The notes beneath the pieces were generated by a model that searched no databases, had not been told where the DNA came from, and worked only from the letters and a program-made list of their open reading frames with translations. A stretch of 64,000 bases of DNA from JAVZLQ01 sp049972525 (GTDB taxonomy: Archaea > Thermoproteota > Bathyarchaeia > Bathyarchaeales > Bathycorpusculaceae), in NCBI GenBank assembly GCA_049972525.1, contig JBMFKI010000001.1:1-64000 (forward strand), read 5' to 3'. Below are positions 1 to 7,575 of this stretch, piece after piece (the stretch's first letter is position 1; the number at the start of each line of letters is the position of its first letter). The position numbers were made by a program, and so were the translations under genes.

Positions 1-219
1 AACCTGAGCTGGACTTATGCTGATCCATGGCAGAGGGAAAAACCTTGATGGGCTGAAGGCTAGATTAACGTAATCCTCTAAGCTATTGCACCTATTTGCT
101 CTCCACTTCACTTTAGCAATTGAGGACTTAACAGCAATTTCCATTAACTTTTCCCTCGGTAAAACATGTTTTACAGCATCAGGAATTTTCACCTCAATCG
201 GCCTCACAACTAACTTCAC
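1..219 (-). CDS. Partial hypothetical protein, 5' end only
   Basis: A minus-strand frame is open for 73 codons from a GTG and runs off the left edge, so the C-terminus is missing. An in-frame stop lies four codons before the GTG, which fixes the N-terminus because no ATG or TTG intervenes. The visible protein begins VKLVVRPIEVKIPDAVKHVL and has a tryptophan- and proline-rich stretch at the cut edge. I do not recognise the family. A truncated methyltransferase lies upstream, but nothing links the two. Confidence 0.5.
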   Translation of the reverse strand, partial: MKLVVRPIEVKIPDAVKHVLPREKLMEIAVKSSIAKVKWRANRCNSLEDYVNLAFSPSRFFPLPWISISPAQV

Positions 220-590
220 GTATATGAGAGGCTATTAAATTGAAAAATGATAATAAAGCTTCGCGATAGCAATTTCACGGTTTAACTGTTTTCGGCTTTT
301 TAATTCGCATAAAAATCTCAATTTTTAGGCTTTTCATCGGTTGATAATTATACCCTTTATCAAAAACTATTTTCACTTACCCCCTCTTACGTTTATATGT
401 TAAAGGGATATACGCGATGATGCCAACAACTCCGTGCACTGGTATAGCCTACCAGGTCAGCGCGCATGGATGTTGCTAAATTCAGACTAAAATGGAGAAA
501 AGGTTTGAAAGGATTGGAAGCAGGATGGAAACTTAAAACAAGTTGATTGAAGGATGGTTAAATTAAATGGCATTCTGTCAATAATTGTGT
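220..590. other. AT-rich intergenic stretch without a supported gene
   Basis: About 370 bases with no convincing ORF. A TATA-like TTTATATG near 392-399 precedes a GC-richer patch (about 417-472) that could be transcribed, but I could not fold it into any known RNA class. Confidence 0.4.
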
Positions 591-944
591 TTACTGTTTG
601 AGGAGAGCGTTTATTTTTTCTTCATCTTCAACTATGCGAAATGCTTCTAAACCTGTTTTTCTGCTTATTTTTACGAGCCCTTCGTCGCTGCTCACAAGCG
701 CGTTGCTTTGGCTTTGTAGGCACGTAGTTATTTGTAGAGCGTCAGCTTCATAAATATGGTGGTTTAATATGAGAGCCCATGTTTCTGCGAGAATTGGTGC
801 GTGCATTATAATTGGTTCAAGCACTCTTAAACGTATAAGTTTGAGAAATTCGTCTGCCAGATTTTTTAAAGTTCGTTCAAATTCTTCTTGAGTTAGCCAT
901 CCCCTTCCACGTCGTTGGGAAACTTCAAAATTATTTCGTTGCAT
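591..944 (-). pseudogene. PIN-domain (VapC) toxin remnant lacking its N-terminal half
   Basis: The C-terminal half is a typical PIN domain: an acidic EADALQI helix followed by the ALVSSDEGLV strand that carries the last metal-binding acidic residues. The N-terminal strand with the first catalytic Asp and the conserved Glu region is absent. Instead the frame begins inside the end of an overlapping methyltransferase fragment, so the first 15 or so residues are probably not native. VapC toxins are usually 125-150 aa with a VapB partner just upstream, and neither condition is met. Most likely this is the 3' remnant of a vapC gene left by a deletion that joined it to the methyltransferase fragment. 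Confidence 0.6.
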
Positions 945-1168
945 GTAACTCTAATCATTTCGTCTAAAGCCTTAAAAGGATCTCTTAAATGCTCCAATAC
1001 ATGGCTTGCTTTAGCTACCTTAAAAGCGCCGTTCTTAAAAGGAAGATAATGCGCATCAGCCAAAACATTCGGCTTAAAAGATGCTGTAATAAAGCTAAAG
1101 GCAACATCCACACGAACATCGCCCCAAGTATCCGAACCACATCCTATATTTAACGATTTAAATCTCAA
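893..1168 (-). pseudogene. Truncated class I SAM-dependent methyltransferase
   Basis: From a TTG start the protein shows methyltransferase motif I (LNIGCGSD) and then a motif-II/III-like region (DAHYLPFKNGAFKVAKASHV, LEHLRDPFKALDEM) of the Methyltransf_11 type. The family normally runs 180-250 aa, but this frame stops after 91 residues, just after the beta-strand EIILKFPND. The stop lies where the overlapping PIN remnant begins, so the C-terminal third was probably lost in the same deletion. Substrate is unknown. It could still make a small folded fragment, but a missing C-terminal subdomain argues against activity. Confidence 0.6.
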
Positions 1169-1351
1169 ACATTTCCCTTCTACGAGAAAATTAAGCCTTC
1201 AACAGCTTTAAAATTTTGTAAAGGCAATGCCAATTGATTTGAAAGAAAGTTATAAAAATCAAGTATGGCATCAAGTTCTTCGCACATAGGCTCTATTATT
1301 CTTTGCGCAAATCTTAAATCTGTGTATTTTCTGTGTATAGACAGTGGTTTA

Positions 1352-1636
1352 ATGGGATACAAAACTATCAGCCTTTCAGACGAAGCCTACAACAAACTTG
1401 CCTCCCTAAAGAAGAAGGGAGAATCCTTCGCTGATGTAATCCTTAGACTTTGTTCCGAGGCTCCTAAAAAAAACCTAACAAGTTTCGCAGGAGCATGGAT
1501 TATGAGCGATGAAGAGGAAAAGAAAATATTCGGCGAGATTTCAGAGTTGTGGAGAAAATATGAAGAGAATATGCTTGGACACAGATTTTCTAGTAGCATT
1601 ACTACGCAAACACCCAGAAGCAGTCAGAAAAGCTGA
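1352..1636 (+). CDS. VapB-type antitoxin (DUF217-like)
   Basis: Begins MGYKTISLSDEAYNKLASLK and continues through GESFADVILRL, the N-terminal pattern of archaeal DUF217/VapB antitoxins, which form a DNA-binding dimer that also wraps the cognate PIN toxin. The ATG was chosen because the motif starts there, although the frame is open further upstream. These antitoxins usually end at about 70-75 aa. Here the frame continues to 94 aa, and its last 26 residues (serine/threonine-rich) overlap the toxin's beginning by 77 nt. That tail is probably a by-product of a lost stop codon or a small frameshift. Confidence 0.75.
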   Translation: MGYKTISLSDEAYNKLASLKKKGESFADVILRLCSEAPKKNLTSFAGAWIMSDEEEKKIFGEISELWRKYEENMLGHRFSSSITTQTPRSSQKS

Positions 1637-1961
1637 AGAATATGACTCCACAAATGCGGAAATCTCAACCACATCAATGAATGCCTTTGAAATCTACCTA
1701 GGCGCTTTCATATCAAAGAACGCAGCAATAAACATTAAACAAGCCGACAACCTACTGAACTCAATAAAAATCCTCCATCTAAACCTAGAAAGTTCAAGAA
1801 AATCCAGCGAAATTCTTTCAACACTACTCCGCACTGGAACCCCAATCGATCTAAGAGACGCGATCATAGCAGGAATAACCCTCACCAACGGATATACATT
1901 AATAACAAGAAACATCGGACATTTCATAAGAATAACAGGATTAAGCACCGAAACATGGTAA
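1560..1961 (+). CDS. vapC: VapC-type PIN-domain ribonuclease toxin
   Basis: Starting at the ATG giving MKRICLDTDFLVALLRKHPE, the protein has the first PIN acidic residues (LDTDFL), the conserved Glu near AFEIYLGA, the acidic pair of DLRDAIIAG and the final strand YTLITRNIGHF. The order and the length of 134 aa are those of VapC toxins, Mg2+-dependent endoribonucleases that cleave tRNA or rRNA when the antitoxin is degraded. In-frame codons upstream exist, but the catalytic strand should begin within the first five residues. The gene overlaps its antitoxin by an unusually long 77 nt. All four acidic positions look intact, so it is probably active. Confidence 0.85.
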   Translation: MKRICLDTDFLVALLRKHPEAVRKAEEYDSTNAEISTTSMNAFEIYLGAFISKNAAINIKQADNLLNSIKILHLNLESSRKSSEILSTLLRTGTPIDLRDAIIAGITLTNGYTLITRNIGHFIRITGLSTETW

Positions 1962-1985
1962 AAACACAAGTGCACAGGAGGCTTT

Positions 1986-2178
1986 AGACTTTCATCCGCC
2001 ATAAACCAATGCGACGACCTAATAACAGAGACAAAAACCTCCAAGAGAATATAACCGCAAAACCCAAAATTCCAAAAACATAAACTTACAGAAATCCTAA
2101 AACAAGTGCACTCACGAAAGCTTTAATCTTAAGCGGCGGAGGCGCTAGGCTTAGGCTTAACCTTCCCACAGCAAATAG
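1986..2178 (+). pseudogene. Degenerate copy of a vapC tail joined to the 5' end of rmlA
   Basis: This non-coding stretch aligns base for base with about 9474-9700, where the end of a decayed vapC is followed by the start of the intact rmlA gene. Shared blocks include TCATCCGCCATAAAC and ACAAAAACCTCCAAG, then ACATAAACTTACAGAAATCC, then GAAAGCTTTA and CTTAAGCGG. Relative to the other copy it has a deletion of about 30 nt, several single-base changes and a destroyed ATG. Homology ends shortly after the sugar-nucleotide-binding glycine loop of rmlA. It is a relic of a segmental duplication. Confidence 0.75.
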
Positions 2179-2263
2179 TTATGAATGATGATAGGTCTGC
2201 TGAAGGTTGTACTTTAAAAGCCATGTCTATGTTTAATGCATGGAAAATATTTAAATACCATGT

Positions 2264-2273
2264 ATTTATAATA
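2264..2273 (+). promoter_or_regulatory. TATA-like box of an AbrB/PIN toxin-antitoxin operon
   Basis: ATTTATAATA sits about 25 nt before the antitoxin ATG, the spacing expected when transcription begins at or just before the start codon. A GGTGATG directly before the ATG could serve as a weak ribosome-binding site. Confidence 0.5.
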
Positions 2274-2291
2274 AAAATATGGTGATGTAAA

Positions 2292-2531
2292 ATGGGTTAT
2301 ATTGCAAAGGTTACGAGCAAGAGTATGGTGACCATCCCAGCTAAGATAATGAGGAAGTATGGAATTAAAGAGGGAATGAGAGTTAAGTTTATTGAAGGCA
2401 AAACTGGAATACTGATGATTCCTATTCCTAAACTTGAAGATCTTCGCGGGATAGACCGCCAACATGCCGCCATTATAATTAATGGTATAAGGGAGCTTGA
2501 AGCCGAGCATCGCGAAGAGGCTAGAGAATGA
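2292..2531 (+). CDS. AbrB/SpoVT-type (MazE-like) antitoxin
   Basis: A 79-aa protein beginning MGYIAKVTSKSMVTIPAKIM, the classic swapped-hairpin AbrB DNA-binding motif, followed by GIKEGMRVKF and a beta-strand with GILMIPIP. The C-terminal helix (INGIRELEAEHREEARE) is the part that normally neutralises the partner PIN toxin. The ATG is preceded by a TATA-like box, and the stop overlaps the next gene's ATG, so the two are translationally coupled. Such antitoxins bind their own promoter together with the toxin. Confident at the family level. Confidence 0.88.
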   Translation: MGYIAKVTSKSMVTIPAKIMRKYGIKEGMRVKFIEGKTGILMIPIPKLEDLRGIDRQHAAIIINGIRELEAEHREEARE

Positions 2532-2926
2532 GAAGATATGTGGCTGATGCTGGTGTCTTGTTTCTCTATTTTATTGATGATGGGAGAGTAAAGCCTTACT
2601 TTGATGAGATTGTTCAGGGTAGGGCTCAAGGATTTATCTGCGATGTAAATCTGGCTGAGTATTATTACAAGACTTGTGAAAAACTCGGGAAAGATGTTGC
2701 TGATGTTCGGTATCACCAGGTTAGGGGCTCAAGTGTCGAATCTGTTGCAACAGATGAGGAGTTAACGAGGAAGGCCGGAGAAAAGAAATGTAAGTATAGG
2801 AGTAAGCTGTCCCTTGGAGATTGTTTTTCCTTAGCCCTCTCTGAGCTGAAGAAAGCGGTACTTCTAACAACAGATAGTGAATTAGCAAAAGTTAAAGAAG
2901 TGAAGGTCAAACATTTCCCAGTTTGA
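2528..2926 (+). CDS. PIN-domain toxin, partner of an AbrB antitoxin
   Basis: MRRYVADAGVLFLYFIDD supplies the first catalytic Asp. A Glu in LAEYYYKTCEKLG, the acidic SLGDCFSLALSELKKA segment and the strand AVLLTTDSELAKV complete the PIN active site in the usual order. At 132 aa it is full length. It overlaps its AbrB partner by 4 nt (ATGA). The predicted role is a Mg2+-dependent endoribonuclease toxin. AbrB/PIN pairs are a common archaeal variant of VapBC. No lesion seen. Confidence 0.85.
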   Translation: MRRYVADAGVLFLYFIDDGRVKPYFDEIVQGRAQGFICDVNLAEYYYKTCEKLGKDVADVRYHQVRGSSVESVATDEELTRKAGEKKCKYRSKLSLGDCFSLALSELKKAVLLTTDSELAKVKEVKVKHFPV

Positions 2927-3052
2927 TGCGATCCTCGCTGATGTTTCCTTTTCTTGTCTTCTTGCCTTAGCACCATTGAACATTGCGGAGTGGAAAGTTG
3001 AAAAGCTGAGTATTTAAATGATTTTTATATCAGTCTACTACCCCCCGCGCGC

Positions 3053-3252
3053 AAACTTGAAGAGGAAAATGGCCGCAACCTTGCAGAGGCAGTTTTACTT
3101 AACGAAAAGTTTAGAAAGCCTGCTCCAAAGGGATGGGATAGCGCTAAGTGATTAGGGAATGGCGCCTGAAAAGGTAGTTTTAGACGCCAGCGTAATACCA
3201 AAATGGTACCTTAAAGAAAAATACAGCGAACAAGCACTAAAGCTCCGCGACA
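3053..3252 (+). pseudogene. Degenerate duplicate of the vapBC junction found intact at 8.3 kb
   Basis: This stretch repeats about 8253-8440, covering the C-terminus of the antitoxin and the first 30 or so codons of the toxin. Shared blocks include TTGAAGAGGAAAA, GCAGAGGCAGTTTT, then TACCTTAAAGAAAAATACAG and CGAACAAGCACTAAAGCTCC. The final 60 nt are nearly identical, while the antitoxin part has drifted. The match ends abruptly at CTCCGCGACA and unrelated sequence follows. The toxin start and downstream active site are lost, so it is dead. Confidence 0.8.
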
Positions 3253-3374
3253 TGCGCATGCCCACTATTCAGATTTTTCTGAAGCAAAGCATAGGGTTTA
3301 AGTCTAATAAGTCTAATTTAAGATGGGAAGACTTTTAAATTTTGGTACTCTTTTAAACTGTTTAGGGTTTAAAT

Positions 3375-4052
3375 TTGAGTGTAGAAATCAGGCAGAGGCT
3401 TTTGAGGCTTCTCCGGGAAGATGAAGAGTTCAGATATGCAGTGGCTGGCATGATTGGTTTAGATGAAATTTTGAGGCGCCAGGAAGCCCACGACGAAAAG
3501 TTCGCTGAAATAGTAAAACGCTTAGACGCCCATGACCAAAAGTTCATAGAAATCATTAAGCGATTGGAAGCCCACGACGAAAAGTTCGCTGAAATAGTAA
3601 AACGCTTAGACGCCCATGAAGAGGAGTTAGTGAGGCTTAGGAAGGACATGCTTAGCGGCTTCGAGCATATGGATAGACATTTAAGCGCTTTAGGTGCAAG
3701 ATGGGGTTTAATGGCTGAGGAGGCTTTCAGGGAAGGCTTAAGAGGTCTAATAGAGAGGGAATTCGGCTATAAAGTTCAAAAGTGGGTTAAATTTGACGAG
3801 AAAGGCCTTGTCTTGGGCTACCCAAGCCAAATAGAGGTTGACGTAGCTGTCAGCGACGAAAAAACGATTTTGGTCGAAATCAAATCCCAAACAACAGCCT
3901 CAGATGTTTACATGCTTAAAAGGAAGGCAGAATTCTACCAAAAAATTGAGAAAAGGAAACCTTACAAACTTATTATAGTGACGCCCTACGCTGAAGAAAA
4001 AGCGTTAGAAGCGGCAAAGCATTTAGGGATAGAAATATACACGAAAGTTTGA
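3375..4052 (+). CDS. DUF3782-type PD-(D/E)XK nuclease-like protein with coiled-coil repeats
   Basis: From a TTG start, residues 1-30 are helical. About residues 35-90 consist of four 14-residue (double-heptad) repeats of the form AHDEKFAEIVKRLD, predicting a coiled coil. The C-terminal 120 residues carry a restriction-endonuclease-like core: QIEVDVAVSDEKTILVEIKS contains the Asp and the E-x-K of PD-(D/E)XK enzymes, followed by a helix and the strand YKLIIVTP. This architecture matches archaeal DUF3782 proteins, whose function is unknown. Two of the repeats are identical over 53 nt, showing recent repeat duplication or gene conversion. It lies alone between toxin-antitoxin debris and housekeeping genes. 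Confidence 0.75.
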   Translation: MSVEIRQRLLRLLREDEEFRYAVAGMIGLDEILRRQEAHDEKFAEIVKRLDAHDQKFIEIIKRLEAHDEKFAEIVKRLDAHEEELVRLRKDMLSGFEHMDRHLSALGARWGLMAEEAFREGLRGLIEREFGYKVQKWVKFDEKGLVLGYPSQIEVDVAVSDEKTILVEIKSQTTASDVYMLKRKAEFYQKIEKRKPYKLIIVTPYAEEKALEAAKHLGIEIYTKV

Positions 4053-4100
4053 AAGTTTAAATGGTGAAAACGGCTATTTTAGCGAATTAAAAAGCATTCT

Positions 4101-4373
4101 TTAAAGAGCGTGTGGGTTGGGCAATCCAACTTCCTCTGAGGCTTTGTCGAAGTTTATTATGACGTTTATGCCTATTGTTCTCTTCCAGTCTTTTATCCAA
4201 ACGCCCTGGGTTATACAGCCTTTCTGGATTATTAGGTCAAAGTTTCTGGGTATTCCCCTATAACCTTCAAGGCTGACATTTTCATCCATTTTATAGCCTT
4301 TCTTTCTAAAGTATTGTATTACTGATTGCCTTAAGTCTGATGATTTTTGCGGATCTGCGTCTTCAGCGCTCAT
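4101..4373 (-). CDS. Conserved hypothetical, possibly truncated nuclease-fold protein
   Basis: A 90-aa protein with a helical N-terminus (SSDLRQSVIQYFRKKGYKMD) and then a beta-rich segment NFDLIIQKG and GVWIKDWKRTIGINVI resembling the core strands of a restriction-endonuclease-like fold (an acidic residue, then a lysine on the next strand). The stop comes right after an FDKASEEVGLPNP segment, where related archaeal proteins as I recall them continue into a further helix and strand, so it may be truncated. It is divergent from the zinc-ribbon gene. I cannot assign a function. Confidence 0.5.
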   Translation of the reverse strand: MSAEDADPQKSSDLRQSVIQYFRKKGYKMDENVSLEGYRGIPRNFDLIIQKGCITQGVWIKDWKRTIGINVIINFDKASEEVGLPNPHAL

Positions 4374-4440
4374 TGGAACCCTCTTGCATCAAGCGTTATT
4401 TAATAGTTTAGTGAAAAGGTTTTCGGAAAAGGGAGGCTCG

Positions 4441-4668
4441 TTGACAAACTACGTAATTGTTGCATGTGGTGAATGCGGAAGCTACCTGCTGGCGAAAACC
4501 GATCAAAAATCAAGAACATGCCCCTACTGTGGTTCAAGGGTTCTTCTGGAAAGGGATAAGAAAATTGCCTACGCCAAAAGGGCTGATGAAGCATCAGCAA
4601 TGCTACGCAGATTTAAGGAGAAAGCTGCCGCAAAACATGGAAAAGCTAGGCTTCAAAAGCCATTTTAA
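4441..4668 (+). CDS. Small zinc-ribbon protein (DUF1922-like)
   Basis: The start is TTG 4441: GGGAGG ends four bases before it, and the protein then begins TNYVIVACGECGSYLLAK as in DUF1922 proteins. A longer in-frame reading from TTG 4384 lacks a ribosome-binding site. Two knuckles, CGEC and CPYC, form one zinc ribbon within the first 35 residues. A basic helical tail (ADEASAMLRRFKEKAAAKHG) follows. The family is an uncharacterised archaeal nucleic-acid-associated group. The 3' end overlaps the convergent ZIP transporter gene by 23 nt. Confidence 0.75.
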   Translation: MTNYVIVACGECGSYLLAKTDQKSRTCPYCGSRVLLERDKKIAYAKRADEASAMLRRFKEKAAAKHGKARLQKPF

Positions 4669-5392
4669 GAAAAGCCATCAACCCTATACCAAGAAGAATT
4701 AAGAAGAGTTGAACAATTGACTCGCCGGAATGCGATTTTTTATGGAGTTCAGGCATGAGGTCGGTGGCGGCTATATAGATGAAACCTCCGGCTGCAAAAG
4801 GAACAAGCAGTGCTTCTATGCTTCTTAGGTGAGCTAGAAAATATGTTGCTAAAGCTCCCAAGATGGCTGTCACGGCTGAAATGAAATTATAGATTAGCGC
4901 CTTTTTTCTGCTTAATCCTCCATAGACTAGCACACCGAAGTCGCCTATTTCTTGAGGAACCTCATGGAAAATCACGGCTAGGGTTGTGGCGAAACCCAGT
5001 TCAAAGCCTATCATAAAAGTGGCGGCTATAACCACCCCATCAATAAAGTTGTGAATTCCATCCCCGACAAGGTTTAGGTATACGAAGGTGTGGATTGGGC
5101 ATTCCTTCTCGTGACAGTGACGCCAATAAAGAAACTTTTCCAGTGCAAAAAATGAAACTATGCCAACTATCACATACCATAAGACAGACATTTGATCACT
5201 TTCGGACACCAGTGCCTCCGGTAACAAGTGGAGAAATGCCCCACCTAAAAGTGTGCCGGAGGCAAAGCCCACCAAAATAGTTGTTAAGCGTTTTAGTTTA
5301 TCCTCTTTCAATCCGATGAAAAGTATTCCTATGAAGGCGATGAGGCTTACGGCTGTTACGGATGCCAAAATTTCAACTAAACCTTTCATCAA
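4646..5392 (-). CDS. ZIP-family divalent metal transporter
   Basis: 248 residues with about eight hydrophobic segments. The metal-site signatures of ZIP transporters are both present: HNFIDG in transmembrane helix IV and HEVPQEIGD in helix V. The loop before helix IV contains a metal-binding-looking HCHEKECPIH stretch. ZIP proteins import Zn2+ or Fe2+ into the cytoplasm, and the GufA/ZupT-like subfamily fits best. The first of two tandem ATGs is annotated; starting at the second would remove one residue. No regulator is adjacent. Confidence 0.88.
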   Translation of the reverse strand: MMKGLVEILASVTAVSLIAFIGILFIGLKEDKLKRLTTILVGFASGTLLGGAFLHLLPEALVSESDQMSVLWYVIVGIVSFFALEKFLYWRHCHEKECPIHTFVYLNLVGDGIHNFIDGVVIAATFMIGFELGFATTLAVIFHEVPQEIGDFGVLVYGGLSRKKALIYNFISAVTAILGALATYFLAHLRSIEALLVPFAAGGFIYIAATDLMPELHKKSHSGESIVQLFLILLGIGLMAFLKMAFEA

Positions 5393-5432
5393 TCTTCAAT
5401 GGTTAAAGCCCTAAACTTATTAGAGTATCGGT

Positions 5433-6491
5433 TTATCCCCTTAAGTTCCAAAGCATTTCACACGCCTTACACAAAGTTTGTGTTGTTGGTTCTCCGCATT
5501 CGCTACACTCTCTCAAAGTTTCTGCTTTCTCAGCCTTTTCTATGGCGGGTCTAATTTTCTCCGCCGCCTTGAAAATGGTGTATTTGATGCCAGCGTGCTT
5601 CTCCTCCATCCTATTTAGGAAAGCTCTCACATCACTTCTTAGGGCTTCTGGAGCGTATGGGCATGGAATGCCCTGGAGCTTTATCCTCTTGATGTAGGCA
5701 TATAATGCTGTCTCTTTTTCTGGAATTTCGCAGAAAGGCTTCACCCTTCTTACAAGCTTTGGATGAGTTTCATCTGTCACTGGTTTTTCCCGCGCTATTC
5801 TATAGGGGTCGCCGTGAAGCATGTTAAGCAGAACCGTTTGGACTTCATCGTCTAACGTGTGGGCTGTTGCAAGCTTGTCTGCATTAACCTTTCTAGCGAT
5901 TACGTTTAGCGCCTTTCTCCTTAAAACACCGCAGTAGGCACATGGTGTGAGTTCACTTTCGCTTTTGCTTTTTAGCCTTTCAACAATTTCGTTTAGGGTA
6001 AAGCCGTAAAGCTCTTTAAAGGAGATTATGTGATGCTCTATGCCGAGTTTTCTGCAGTTTTCTCCAGCAATTTTTAGGGCTTCGTCTCTGTATCCAGCAA
6101 TTCCCTCGTCTACAGAAACGGCAACAAGTGAGGCCTTCGGATAGTCCCGCTCTATTTTGGATAAAATGTGTAGGAGGCTTACGCTGTCTTTTCCGCCGGA
6201 AACTGCTACGGCTATTCTATCGTCAAACTCGAACATGCCATATTTGGCTATAGTGGCTCTAACTTTGTTTTCAATCGATTTAATAAAACAGCTTTTGCAA
6301 AGCCTCTCACCAGAGTATGGTCTAAAGAAAAACGTTTCCTTCCATTTACAAATGCTGCAAAGCGCTTCGCCTTTAGCGTCTTCCACTTCAATCAGTCTTC
6401 CAAACACCGCAATCTGGCTAAGGAAATACTTTTCGAGGCGAAATTTAACGCTTCTTGGATACGAAGATTTTTCTAGGCTGATGAACATCAT
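5433..6491 (-). CDS. tRNA 2-thiolation enzyme of the TtuA/Ncs6 (TIGR00269) family
   Basis: Contains an N-terminal zinc finger (C45-x2-C48, C65-x2-C68), the PP-loop ATP pyrophosphatase motif SGGKDS (residues 98-103), an internal CAYCG motif, the CPYA motif and a C-terminal CSEC/CKAC finger. This is the layout of TtuA/Ncs6 proteins, which adenylate a tRNA uridine and replace its oxygen with sulfur, using a 4Fe-4S cluster held by the central cysteines. Position 34 or position 54 cannot be told apart here. Homologues begin close to the first zinc finger, so the first 35 residues may be untranslated and GTG at 6386 is a plausible real start. Confidence 0.85.
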   Translation of the reverse strand: MMFISLEKSSYPRSVKFRLEKYFLSQIAVFGRLIEVEDAKGEALCSICKWKETFFFRPYSGERLCKSCFIKSIENKVRATIAKYGMFEFDDRIAVAVSGGKDSVSLLHILSKIERDYPKASLVAVSVDEGIAGYRDEALKIAGENCRKLGIEHHIISFKELYGFTLNEIVERLKSKSESELTPCAYCGVLRRKALNVIARKVNADKLATAHTLDDEVQTVLLNMLHGDPYRIAREKPVTDETHPKLVRRVKPFCEIPEKETALYAYIKRIKLQGIPCPYAPEALRSDVRAFLNRMEEKHAGIKYTIFKAAEKIRPAIEKAEKAETLRECSECGEPTTQTLCKACEMLWNLRG

Positions 6492-6505
6492 TATAGTTGA
6501 ATACT

Positions 6506-7065
6506 ATGTCTAAAAAACCTTCAAGGCTTCCAGAGGTTCTAGAAGTCATTTACAGTGCTGAACATTGGACACTGCTTAAAGGGTTGAGGGCAAAGGCTTT
6601 CCAGTTTATGGATGCACTGCAACATTCAACATAGAAGCCATAACCCACGGCAGCATCGCAAGGGGAGACGTGACAGAAAAAAGCGATGTTGACGTTTTCG
6701 TACCGCATCCACCATCATCCTTTCTAATCGAAACAGCTCTGGAACAGGCTGGCATATCGATATCGGTGAAAGGCTACATAGAAATAGACGAAAGAACCAG
6801 CGTCTCCTTTCCATTAATGAAAATGCAGAAGATTGAAAGGGAGTTTTACTAGTTTGGCGGCGAAGTGGCTCTTGAAGATTTGAAAGCTGGGGTGAGTGTT
6901 GCCGGCGTGGATAACCGTCTAATGCTTATTGAACCTACTGAAAAAGGACGTTGGGAAAGCGGGATAGTTGGGCGGGAGGAATATGTTGTAAAAATTTTGA
7001 AGATTTCTGTGGACACAGTTCTAGATAGGGTTCACGCCCTTCTACGGAGAGATGGAATTGGCAGA
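6506..7065 (+). pseudogene. Decayed nucleotidyltransferase-domain gene
   Basis: Three collinear pieces of one protein are visible. The first frame reads SRLPEVLEVIYSAEHWTLLK and ends at a premature TAG. After a one-base shift near 6620-6624 the second reads AITHGSIARGDVTEKSDVDV, the GS-x9-D-x-D active site of a minimal nucleotidyltransferase. At 6850-6852 a TAG interrupts REFY/FGGEVALEDLKAGVSV, after which the frame continues normally to RRDGIGRTG. Two independent lesions make this a pseudogene. The intact family is an archaeal predicted nucleotidyltransferase of unknown substrate. Its start lies just divergent from the tRNA thiolase gene. Confidence 0.75.
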
Positions 7066-7347
7066 ACAGGAAGTTTCTCGTTCTTTATAGCTCCCTCCTT
7101 AAGCTTTACTGTTAAGATATCTGCCTTTGCAGCGTATTTTAGGATTAAATCCGTCTTCCACCTGCCCTCCTCTTACTCGATGCTTCTAAGCTCACTGCTA
7201 TATATTACCGTTACCGTTATAATTATGAGGTTGCTATTGTTTTTCTCATAAATTACTGCAGTGTTACGGCTCCAATTGACGGTGACATGTGAAAATTGTA
7301 GTAATCTTTTATAGTATAAAATTGTAGTATATTTTTGTGGTATATAT

Positions 7348-7575
7348 TTGACGTACGTAACAGTTTCAGCTAAAATCGATGAAGAACTAAGGAAAAAACT
7401 AGCTGAGCTGGGCATAAAACCTTCAGAGGTTATTAGGAAAGCCCTTAAAAAGGAAGTTGAAGAAAGAATGAAGCAGCAACTTTACAAAAAAGTTGAAGAA
7501 GCCAGCAAAATAATTAAAAAGGTCAACAAAAAAATGTGGATCAAAACCATAAGAGAAAGCAGGGAAGAAAGATGA
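7348..7575 (+). CDS. VapB/CcdA-type antitoxin
   Basis: 75 aa from a TTG start. The N-terminus TYVTVSAKIDEELRKKLAEL with IKPSEVIRKALKKEV is a ribbon-helix-helix fold. A long basic helix follows that would wrap the toxin, ending MWIKTIRESREER. An AT-rich, TATA-like region lies directly upstream. The TGA overlaps the toxin's ATG by 4 nt, so the pair is a coupled operon. The antitoxin itself looks intact although its partner is frameshifted. Confidence 0.82.
   Translation: MTYVTVSAKIDEELRKKLAELGIKPSEVIRKALKKEVEERMKQQLYKKVEEASKIIKKVNKKMWIKTIRESREER

Noticed and set aside
412..475. Possible C/D-box or other small RNA around GATGATG
   Set aside because: No paired C', D and D' boxes at proper spacing and no stable fold that I could draw.
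1180..1362. 60-aa minus-strand ORF between the methyltransferase fragment and vapB
   Set aside because: Could be a gene fragment, but there is no recognised family or initiation signal, and it overlaps the vapB start.
6850..6852. In-frame TAG read as pyrrolysine in the nucleotidyltransferase
   Set aside because: The same gene has an independent upstream frameshift, and no pyrrolysine machinery is in the window; a nonsense mutation is the simpler reading.
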